Origin: Gnetum montanum
Taxonomy: Eukaryota; Streptophyta; Gnetopsida; Gnetales; Gnetaceae
Length of the DNA stretch: 23,534 bases
NCBI GenBank assembly: GCA_015680685.1
Contig: MNCI01006507.1
Location: forward strand, 2,437-25,970
Direction: 5' to 3'
Shown here: positions 9,555 to 17,729 of the stretch, piece after piece
How the letters are laid out: each line of letters begins with the position of its first letter
Position numbering within the stretch: the stretch's first letter is position 1
The notes under the pieces: model-generated
What the model saw: the letters and a program-made list of their open reading frames with translations, nothing else
Database searches by the model: none
Told to the model about the DNA's origin: nothing
Position numbers and translations under genes: made by a program

Positions 9555-10637
9555 TGTTGAATCCCGTAAACTGTTTTATGTAAATAGTAATGGATATAGT
9601 ATTTTATGTTTTTTATCATTTGACATATCAAAAACATCAATTTTTTCTATCTAAAGCAATATGAACTAATGACATTTATTTTGGCTATTGTAGGTAATTG
9701 AAGTTGTGAGAAAGATTGATAAAGACAATATCGATTGAAATCAAGATTGTGATAAAGATCAATACAAGAGATATCAATGCGAATATAAATAGTCATAAGT
9801 ATTGATATCATGGATTTTTGTGGATAGGATTGGGAGGAACAAATTTGGATATTGATCAAAGTAGAGGCAAGAGACTTGTGACGATGATCGTGGGAGATCG
9901 AGGTTGCGATGGAAATCGACAAAACAAATATCGATTGACATTGATGCCTATGATAAGAATCAATTATCTCATATTTCATTTTAGATGTCCTTGAAGTATA
10001 AATAGATGCCCAAATTAAAATCAAAAGTGTGCACCTAGTTAGCACCTAACATGAACAAATTAGGCACGATTTGTGAATCCATTAGGTACCAAAGGTGTGT
10101 AACCTAGCAGTGAACCTAATAGGCACCAAAGGTGTGCATCCAAGATTGATACCCAAGGAAACCCACATCAAAGTTGAAGTCCAATTTCTTTAAGGAATTA
10201 TTATGTGAGGATTTGTTGAGCTTTGTGCCAACTATAGACCATTAGAGTCCATTGTCAAGCTATTGGGGTGGCTACACTATGGAAACAACAAGGCAAAATC
10301 ACAATATGGGTGAAGTCTTCCTTGTAATTCTCATCATAATCTATGCTTGTAAATTTGACTCCAATTTGATATAATTGTAAATCTTTATTCTTGAACTTGT
10401 GATTAAAAGTTAGGATAAAGATTCACAATTTTACTTATGAGTGATAGGCATAAGTGTGGAATTTGTTTGGATGCAATTCTAACCATTTATTCTCTTGATG
10501 ATTCTTTTGACTTTTGAACCATTCCTCCATGGGATATGACTTGTGGGTTAGTCACAAATGAGGTGAAAATTTCTATAATGAAAGAAACAAAGATAAATAT
10601 GAATAGTATCTAGCATCAAATTTTACCTAGCTCATCA
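9555..10637 (+). repeat. LTR2 of element F
   Basis: Direct copy of LTR1, starting TGTTGAAT and ending CTCATCA, with TATA box TATAAATA at 9997-10004 and the same short tandem array at about 10040-10140. In a normal insertion host sequence would follow; here a PBS-like spacer and an inverted LTR follow instead. A long minus-strand open frame across its U3 is a by-product of composition. Confidence 0.9.
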
Positions 10638-10659
10638 ATTTATGGTGCTGTTTGCAACA
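10633..10659. other. Centre of the LTR2/LTR3 palindrome, PBS-like
   Basis: The arms TTTTACCTAGCT (10621-10632) and AGCTAGGTAAAA (10660-10671) flank 27 bp. This spacer carries the last five bases of LTR2 and then ATTTATGGTGCTGTTTGCAAC. TGGTGCTGTTTGC resembles the first part of the tRNA-Asp PBS (TGGTGCCGTTG in element C). So LTR2 is followed by about one PBS length and then the inverted LTR, which lacks roughly its last five bases. Confidence 0.65.
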
Positions 10660-11752
10660 AGCTAGGTAAAATTTGGTGCTAGATACCATTAATCTTTATC
10701 TTCGTTTCTTTCATTGTATAATTATCACCTCATTTTTGACTAACCTGCAAGTCATTTCTCATGGAGGAACAGTTCAAAAGTCAAAAGAATAAGTTAGATA
10801 ATAAATGGTCAAAATCAAATCCAAACAAATTCCACACTTATGACTATCACTCATAAGTAAAATCATGAATTTTCACTCTAACTTCTAATATTAAGTTCAA
10901 GAGTGAAAATTAATGATTAAATCAAATTGAAATCATAAATACAAATATTATAAAGAATATAGGGGAGACTTCACCTAATTTGTGATTCTTCCTTGATGTC
11001 TTCACAATGTAGCAACTTCAACAATCCAAAATTAAACTCGAATGGTTTTGATTGCCATAAAGCTAAACAAATATTTCCTTAAAAATTTCAAAGAGGATGA
11101 GGCTTTAACTTGACATGGGTTTGTTTTGGGTATCAATCTTGGATGCACACCTTTGATGCCTATTGGGTTCATCACTGGTTTGCACACCTTTGGTGCTTGC
11201 TGGGCTCACCATTGGGTTGCACATCTTTGGTGCCCAATGGATTCACAAATGGTATCCAATGGGTTCAAATTTAGTGCTCACTAGATGTGCACTTTGAATT
11301 TTAATCTAGGCATGTATTTATGCTTTAAGGGTATCTAGAATGAAATATGAGATAATCGATCCTTGTCATAGGCATTGATGTCAATCGATATTTGTTTGGT
11401 CGATTTCCATCACAGCCTTGATCTCTAGCAATCATCGTTGCACTTTGATCAATATCTAGATTTGTTCCTCTTGATCCTATCTACAGAAATCCATGATATT
11501 AATCCTTATTGCTATTTCTATTTGGATCAATATCTCTTGTATTGATCTTTAACGCAATCTTGATTTTGATCGATATTGTCTTTATTGATCTTTATCACAA
11601 CTTTGATTACTTGCAATAGCCAAAATAAATGTCATTAGTTCATATTGCTTTAGGTAGTAAAAATCGATGATTTTTGATATGTCAAATGATAAAAAAAAAG
11701 TAAAATACTATGTCCATTACTATTTACATAAAACATTTTATGGGTTTCAGCA
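10660..11752 (-). repeat. LTR3 of element F, inverted
   Basis: Reverse complement of LTR1 and LTR2 over essentially the whole length: the U5 end at 10660, the decayed TATA box at 11315-11322, the degenerate CCAATGGG/GGCACC array at about 11140-11275, and the U3 end ..GTTTCAGCA at 11752. It pairs with LTR2 to form a potential stem of about 1.08 kb with a tiny loop. It forms the right boundary of the insertion, next to AACAA. Confidence 0.9.
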
Positions 11753-11757
11753 AACAA
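11753..11757. repeat. Right target-site duplication of element F (AACAA)
   Basis: Exact repeat of 6443-6447, directly after the CA end of inverted LTR3 and before CATGCCTAG of the resumed gag. Confidence 0.9.
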
Positions 11758-12960
11758 CATGCCTAGATTTGAGGGTGGATAACATGCAGATCCACAACAC
11801 CACCTTCAAGCATTTCATGATGCCTGCACCCTATAGAACATAGAGAGTGATTGGTAGAAACTTAAGTTTTTCCCTTTGGCACTCATCGAAAAGGTGGAGA
11901 GTTGGTATAGGTCACTGGAATCAGAATCAACTAGAAGATGGAGTACCATGCTTGAACTTTTTAATGACAAATATCAAACCTACTCTTGGGTGTCTAATCT
12001 TAGAAAACAAATCTAGGGCTAAAAGCAAAGGACCCACAAATCCCTTGATGTAGAAATGGGAAGATACTATTCACTTTTACATAGATGCACAGGCCACCGA
12101 TTTTTCCAAAGGGAGCAGCTTAGGCACATTATTGATGGGCTACAAGGTAGATTATCCTTAGGCTACAAGGAAACCCATGGGGTTTATGCCCAAGGTATAT
12201 TATCTAAGATGATTGTCCATCATATCCAAAGACTCATTGAATAAGTGAAAAAGGAATAAGGTGAACTAAGGAAGAAAGAATTAGTTGAGGAGTACCATAG
12301 AGATCTATCCATTGGAAAAAGAGATGTATGAGTGTGCAATCAGCAAGAAGAGGAAACGTTAGACGAGGTAATACAAAAGAAGACACTGCCTATCTAGAAA
12401 TCCATTACATATATAGCAAATAAGGTAGAAAAGATGTGGGACTTGGTAGATGAAAATTTTGCAATAGCTCTAAAAATTATGGAGAAAAGAACTGAGTAGG
12501 CCCTTATCAAAGGAAAGAAAAAGAAAAGAGATTTCAGATGTAATGGAAAAGTAGCTTTAGTGGTAAACTATTTGGGTACAAGCTTGGATGAAGAGGAGGG
12601 ATGTTCTATGGGCTAGTATGATCACCCTAAGGGATTTTGCCTTGTCTTGGCACATTTGCAAAAAATAGGGGCATATGCACTAAACCTAATATTCATCAAG
12701 AAGAAAATGCCCAAATTGTTACCTTATCCTCACTGTAACTATAGACAATACTTTCAACCAACTTACTACCCCAGTGGAGCTTACCCACAACAATAGAATG
12801 AGTACAATCAATAGTGGCAAAAACCATAATCATGGGTGATGCTACCATCTAGACAACACTATCCATACCAGCAGCTAGATCCTTATGGATATTATGTCTA
12901 ATGTTTGATTTCTCCAAGAAATGTAGTAGTTTAGAATTATTAATATTATCCACCAGAATA
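11753..12960 (+). pseudogene. gag: gag pseudogene of element B, 3' part
   Basis: Continues the gag from 6447: MPRFEGG, HADPQHHLQAFHDACTL, NIESDW, FPLALIEKVESWYRSLESES, RRWSTMLELFNDKYQTY, VSNLRKQI, then LLHRCTGHRFFQREQLRHIIDGL, THGVYAQGI, and a C-terminal Cys/His motif CSMG*YDHPKGFC (12602-12640). A Tyr/Pro/Gln-rich tail follows (YYPSGAYPQQ, PYQQLDPYGYYV). Many in-frame stops sit where C or A keep Gln or Trp codons. Unlike A, this copy retains the middle section with HRCTGH. A Pro/Ser-rich linker (about 12960-13290) leads to the protease. Confidence 0.8.
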
Positions 12961-13289
12961 CCATAGGCTAACATCTTCAAGGATGGACTTCAATTAGTAC
13001 ATACATACACAAGCAGCTAGTTTGTTAGGTCAACCACCTAACCTTTTACCACCTATACCACCACTTGTGATGTAGGGAAAACTGTCATCGTAGCCCCAAA
13101 AAAATAATGCAACTAGGGTAGTCGACATGTAGGAGGAGATAATCATGCATGAACCACAATCCAAGAAATAGTCGTTCTTCCAAATGTATCTAGAGAAGGT
13201 TCCAAGGATGGGGAACACACCTACTTCTACTCCATCCACATCCAATCCTTCAAGAAATGACAAGCTTTCATCATCATCCAATACAAATG

Positions 13290-13743
13290 TAACAACTATC
13301 TTGCTGACACAAACTATTACACATTGGATCAAGGTAGGAGAACTTTCTCAAAAATGAAGAAATCAAAAAAGTCCCTTGGTATACCTTCAAGCAGCAGGTT
13401 AGAAACCATGTAAGGCTCTAATTTATTTTGGGTTAGGGGTGAACCTAATATCACAAGATATGTATCAAGCCTGGAATCTACCATCATTGAAGAAAAGCAA
13501 CATTCAACTAGAGCTTGGAGACCAATCAATTACAGTTCCACTAGGACAAGTGGATGATGTCATCACTATTATTAGTGGTTGGTCCTACCTTGCTGAATTT
13601 CTAGTCATTCATGTAGGTAAAAATAAGGGAAATTTTCCAATCATAATGGAAAGGGTTTGGCTTAGCACTATTGATGCTAAGCTTGGTATTAGAGATTTTT
13701 CCTTAGAAATTTTCAAGAAAGATGAAGCTGGGATTATTCAGTG
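13290..13743 (+). pseudogene. aspartic protease domain of element B (active site lost)
   Basis: The frame reads THWIKVGELSQK, PLVYLQAAG, PCKALIYFGLGVNLI, MYQAWNLPSLKKSNI, DQSITVPLGQVDDVI, AEFLVIHVGKNKGNFPIIM, KLGIRDFSLEIFKKDEAG. It aligns with A over the whole domain. The catalytic Asp of DLGS is Tyr here (TAT 13424-13426), so the domain is inactive even apart from stops. The end at TGA 13742 is followed by about 400 bp of linker (EGTQWLIIDSET.., YMEPTNKIISAYIE). Confidence 0.8.
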
Positions 13744-14159
13744 ATGTAGAGTTTCATGTATTGCATACAATGATAATATGTGTAGTTATGTGTAGAAGAT
13801 ATAGGTAATCAAACAAGAAGATAATAAAACATGCAACAAATCTGTTGAAGAAATGTATGTGAGAAAATGTTTGCATGTGGTAGCCACCTAACAAGAAGGC
13901 ACCCAATGGTTGATCATAGATAGTGAAACTAAATCGAACATATACATGGAACCAACAAATAAAATAATAAGTGCCTACATAGAATAATCAGATAAGTTAG
14001 AGCAATTGAGAAGAAGACATCCCTATCCACATGTAGGTGAAGAAGAAAAGATAAAATAGGAATAGTTAGAGATACTAGATAAAGTTTAACTAGAACTGTT
14101 ATAATTAAAGACCCTACTAGTAATGCTTGAATATGCTTTCCTGAATAATCAAAAGTCAA

Positions 14160-14900
14160 TCATAATCAATACCAACCTGGATAAAGGGCAAAAGAAGAAG
14201 TTGTTGGAAGTGGTCAACAAGTGGCCCACAACATTTGTGTGGTCTTATGATGAGATCACAAAAATTGATCCTAGAATTGATCGATAATGAATATATACTA
14301 ATCCAGTAGTAAAATCATGATGCCAACTGTAGAGAAAGCTAAAACCAAAACTTAAAGAAGTGGTCAAGCTAGAAGTGGAAAAATTACTAAAGGTCATATT
14401 CATATATCCCATTGCAGATAGTAAATGGATTAGGTCTTTGGTAATCACTCCAAAGAGGGGAGGCAATTGACGAGTATGCCTTGACTTCTGATTATTGAAC
14501 TTTGCCACATTCAAGGATCATTTTCCACTACCATTTGTTGATCAAGTCCTAGATACTATTACAAGACATGAGTACTATAGTTTTCTACATGGGTATAGTG
14601 GATATAATGAAAACATCATTGTGCCTAAGGACTAGGAGAAGATAACTTTCACCAGTTTGTGGAAAATGTTTGCTTACAAGTAGATGCCTTTCGACCTTTA
14701 TAATGTGCCAGCAACCTTCCAAAGGCTCATACTCAACATCTTCCAAAAACAAATAGGAAATGATGTTGAAGTATTCATGGATGAATTTTCAGAGTATGGG
14801 CTAGATTTTAAGCACTGGACCATCTATAGTAGGTAATAAAGAGATGTGTAGAGTTTAATTTAAAGCTCAATTGACAAAAATGCCATCTTATGGTCTAGGA
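14160..14900 (+). pseudogene. reverse transcriptase domain of element B (catalytic residues lost)
   Basis: Blocks in order: KKKLLEVVNKWPTTFVWSYDEI, KIDPRID, LKPKLKEVVKLEVEKLLKV, YPIADSKWIRSLVITPKRGG, VCLDF, FKDHFPLPFVDQVLDTI, YYSFLHGYSGYNE, MPFDLYNVPATFQRLILNIFQKQIGNDVEVFMDEFSEYG. The Asp of FLDGYSGYN is His (CAT 14588-14590) and the FMDD pair reads Asp-Glu (14780-14785), so the metal site is destroyed. Numerous stops. After FMDEF the frame decays quickly to about 14960. Confidence 0.85.
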
Positions 14901-14959
14901 TGGTATCACCTTAGGGCAGAAAATCTCACAGAAAGGAATAAAGGTGAACCATGATAAAA

Positions 14960-15600
14960 TCAAAGTCATTGAGATAATCATTTAGAGGACATAAATTGTT
15001 AAGGATGTTTGATCATTTTTGGACTAGATGGGGTACTATAGGAGATTCATAGAGAATTTTTCAAAAATTACAAAACTACTCATCGAGTTAATCAAGGAGG
15101 ATGCATCCTTTGATAGAATTATGTCATGTGAAAAGGCATTTAAAGCCTTGAAACAGAAGTTAATGAAGACACCAATCCTACAAGGTTTGGATTGGTCCAA
15201 GCCTTTTCATATTATGATAGATGCTTCAAACTATGCATTGAGCATGGTATTGACATAGTTAGATGACTAAAAGAGGCCATATTATATGCATTACATTAGT
15301 AAAAGCATCACTGGGACACAACTTAATTACATTATGACAAAAAAGAAGCTAATGGTAGTGGTGTATGCACTCGAGAAATTTAGGCATTATCTGCTTGAGT
15401 ACCTGATTTAAGTTCACACAAATTACAACATCATCTATTTTCTTATGAACAAACTAGTGGTCAATCCCTAGGTAATTCGATGCCTCATTATCTTGTAGAA
15501 TTTTGACACAACAATGATCGACAAAAAGGGCACAAAAAATGTTGTAGCTGATCACTTGTCAAGACACAAATGGGACCCATAGGATCATGCAAAACCATTG
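14960..15600 (+). pseudogene. RNase H domain of element B
   Basis: An uninterrupted block at 15028-15258 reads MGYYRRFIENFSKITKLL, then LKQKLMKTPILQGLDWSKPFHIMIDASNYALS, containing the RNase H Asp in IDASNYAL. Further blocks are KKKLMVVVYALEKFRHYLLEY, YFLMNKLVVNP, and the end motif KNVVADHLSRHKWDP at about 15535-15578. This is the best readable RNase H in the window. It still carries several stops (TAG at 15256 and others). Confidence 0.82.
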
Positions 15601-15639
15601 TTAGACCAATTCCCTAATGAAAATTTGTTTATGAAACCT

Positions 15640-16158
15640 ATATTAACTATAGACTCAATAGGAAAGTCATGTACGAATGATTATTTGACTTATCTAACAA
15701 CACATGAGCTTTCTCTTGAGAGGAGCAAGAAATAGAAAGAGCAATTCCTTCATAAGGTAAAAAGATACATGGAAATCAATGAAAACCTTTACAAGATTTA
15801 TGCAGATGGGTTAGTTCGGTGGTGTGTACTAGAATGTGATCAACAATGAATCCTACATGACATACATGAAGGCCCATGTGGTGGCCATTACATAGGGTGT
15901 AGGTTGATATTAAAACTAATGATGGCAGACTATTTCTAGCCTACCTTGTTCTAGGATGTTTATACCTTTACAAAATCTTGTGAAAGATGCCACAAAGATG
16001 AAGGAATAATGGCCAAAAGTTAAGGACAACATTAATGGATACAGCCACGAGAGCCATGACATGTCGAGGATTGACTTTATGGGCCCCATCGCACCAATGT
16101 TGAATGGAAAGGCCTATATGATTATGACTATGGATTATTGACTATCAAATGGTAGGCA
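15640..16158 (+). pseudogene. integrase of element B, N-terminal part, truncated
   Basis: After the linker (DYLTYLTTHELSLERSKK) comes the His/Cys zinc finger: LHDIHEGPCGGHYIG and SCERCHKDEG (Cys pair at 15979-15990). Then IDFMGPIAPMLNGKAYMIMTMDY with the first catalytic Asp at about 16073. Similarity to A stops just after the K-W motif near 16158, before the second and third catalytic residues. What follows is unrelated. Confidence 0.82.
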
Positions 16159-16369
16159 TCTTCTTAAGAATTTTAAAAATAATAAAAGTGTAATTAATAA
16201 ACTCCTTCCTTGGACAATATGCAATATGATAATACTCTTTACAATAGTGGTAGCCTTCTAGTTGTGAATCCGAAAAATGAAACAATGTGATGTCACTAAA
16301 AAGTGGTCTAGACTTGGTTTGAATCTTAAGACAAAAGACTAATGATTTATTTAACCACCAATAACACAC
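16145..16369 (-). pseudogene. Possible copia-type gag fragment with zinc-knuckle-like motif
   Basis: The minus-strand frame contains GYHYCKEYYHIAYCPRKEF, which resembles a retroviral-type CCHC knuckle (C-x2-C-x4-H-x4-C) with its first Cys changed to Tyr and one residue missing. The following RKEFINY may be a second decayed knuckle of the kind found in Ty1/copia gags. The fragment is short and starts where element B's integrase stops. It could be chance; a profile search of the neighbouring minus strand would decide. Confidence 0.3.
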
Positions 16370-16955
16370 AAGGATTCATTATGCCTATGGTAAGACACCT
16401 CATGTCCCAATTTTAGTGATCCCTTCTACAATACATCTCATCTCACTGTATATTTAATCATAATTTGTGGTTTGGTATAATAGAGCATTATTTTTCCAAT
16501 GTAAGGATATTAATATGTGTGTTTTTCTTAATAGGCATGTCTTACATTTAACTCTTTTAGTGCCTAAGGACACTTGCATACATGGTTATACAAGGGCACT
16601 AAGGGTTGGAGCCTGCTTTGGGAAGGATCCACTTGTATACCTCTTGTATTACATACTTTGCAAGTAATTCCACATCATCTTGTGCCTTCCAAGATTATCC
16701 AATAATCTAATAAATACTTCCCTTACTTTCAAAAATTTGTCCATGAACCTATAACCCTTCATCCATCTTCTATACACTTAATAAACTTTCATAGCCTAGA
16801 ATTCCTTCTTTATGGACTTTTAGTACCTAATTTTTGAAATATAAGCATCATGACTATTCTAAAACCCTTTGAAAACATTTATTGTCTTCCAACCATTCCA
16901 TGTGACTCAATTTTTTCAAGTAAAATACATCAGAAAATTGAAATATCTTGAGGTG
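16370..16955. other. No recognisable feature
   Basis: AT-rich sequence without similarity I can detect to the retroelements of the window and without a convincing frame. A 66-codon plus-strand frame at 16467-16667 has no recognisable motif. Confidence 0.5.
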
Positions 16956-17018
16956 ACATTGTTGATATGATGTATGAGCCCCTCATACATCATTGATTCA
17001 ATGTCGTATCAACAATGT
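16956..17018. repeat. Nested inverted repeat upstream of a TATA box
   Basis: Inner arms TGATGTATGAG and CTCATACATCA (11 bp, exact) around CCC at 16968-16992. Outer arms ACATTGTTGATA (16956-16967) and TATCAACAATGT (17007-17018), exact over 12 bp. The outer word recurs in D's 3' LTR (CATATCAACAATGTCA near 20113). Confidence 0.85.
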
Positions 17019-17035
17019 GGATCTCATGAAAATAG

Positions 17036-17043
17036 TATAAATA
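17036..17043 (+). promoter_or_regulatory. TATA box of an LTR-like promoter remnant
   Basis: TATAAATA 17 bp after the nested inverted repeat, followed by TTTGTAACAAG about 40 bp downstream. D's 3' LTR has the same order (repeat array, TATAAATA at 20196, CTTGTAACAAA). This may be what remains of D's 5' LTR or of a related one; no PBS is visible. Confidence 0.4.
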
Positions 17044-17216
17044 AGTGTAGGGACTTAGCAAAATTTTCATTTCTCACATTTGTAACAAGGGGATCGTTTG
17101 CCATTTTCTTTTTGAGCTCTGAGCTACCAAGTTTCAACACCCATAGCTTTGTCCCCACAACTCTAATTTTCAAAATTTTTAAATCCTATTGATCCTAGAG
17201 TGCACAACTTAGTCTT

Positions 17217-17225
17217 GGGGGGGTG
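17217..17225 (+). other. G-tract followed by TG, PPT-like
   Basis: CTTGGGGGGGTGACATC looks like a polypurine tract next to an LTR start, but no matching LTR copy is found in the window. Low confidence. Confidence 0.25.
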
Positions 17226-17729
17226 ACATCAATGAACTTTAAGCAATTTGAGCTAATTTTTTTGAAAAACTTTCTAACATTGGAAGATAATCTAAAGGGT
17301 AAGTAAGATGAAAACACTAAAGGTATTAACATGAATTAAGAAGATTTAAGCCAAATACTTCAATTAATCCTCCTAATAGGCTGTTCTAGCAAAAAGATAA
17401 TAAGTGTGGGAGGTCATGGAAATTTAATATTTTACATCTAAAGGAATACATTTTGAAATTTTTTCTAACTCTACAATTATAGTATGATAAGAACTTGATC
17501 TAACCAAGGGTATAAGCAAGGTAAATAACTATAAGAGTTGATATGAACACTCTAATAATCTTCAAGCTCTTGTGGATTGTAGATGACCTTGAAGAGTATA
17601 CTAGAAGAAGGATCTTTACAACCCGAAAGTGAGAGACCCAGAGGTTGTAGGAGAGGCTGCACTAGAGAACAAACTCCATCAAAAAAGCATGTAGACTAGG
17701 AGGCATAATCTTTCAGTATTCATCAATAG
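17226..17729. other. No recognisable feature
   Basis: About 500 bp of AT-rich sequence between the LTR-like remnant and D's ORF. It could be D's decayed leader; I see no PBS and no frame of interest. Confidence 0.45.

Larger units (their letters stand above)
6448..11752 (+). mobile_element. Element F: non-autonomous LTR retroelement with an extra inverted third LTR
   Basis: Structure: LTR1 (6448-7522, direct), PBS, non-coding interior, PPT, LTR2 (9555-10637, direct), a short PBS-like spacer, LTR3 (10660-11752, inverted). The outer ends are TGTTGAAC on the left and its inverted counterpart (GTTTCAGCA) on the right, so both outer ends are U3 ends. The 5-bp duplication AACAA flanks the whole block; LTR2 is not followed by AACAA. 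A hand alignment of the first ~105 bp gives roughly 12-17 differences for each LTR pair, so all three have decayed to a similar extent, consistent with one old insertion event. No gag or pol is present. Confidence 0.88.
6061..16158 (+). mobile_element. Element B: degenerate Athila/Tat-like retrotransposon, interrupted by element F
   Basis: Gag (split at 6447/11753), protease, RT, RNase H and the N-terminal half of integrase follow in Ty3/gypsy order. Protein blocks align with A and, in gag, more closely with C. No LTR or PBS is visible upstream of the gag, and the integrase breaks off near 16158. B therefore lacks both ends. Element F occupies 6448-11752. Confidence 0.82.

Noticed and set aside
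9647-10045. 132-codon minus-strand ORF in LTR2 of element F
   Set aside because: LTR1 and LTR3 lack the same open frame, and it comes from AT-rich repeats; no domain is visible.
17217-17225. G7 tract read as the start of a full LTR at 17224
   Set aside because: No second copy of the downstream sequence exists in the window, so only a weak PPT-like note is kept.
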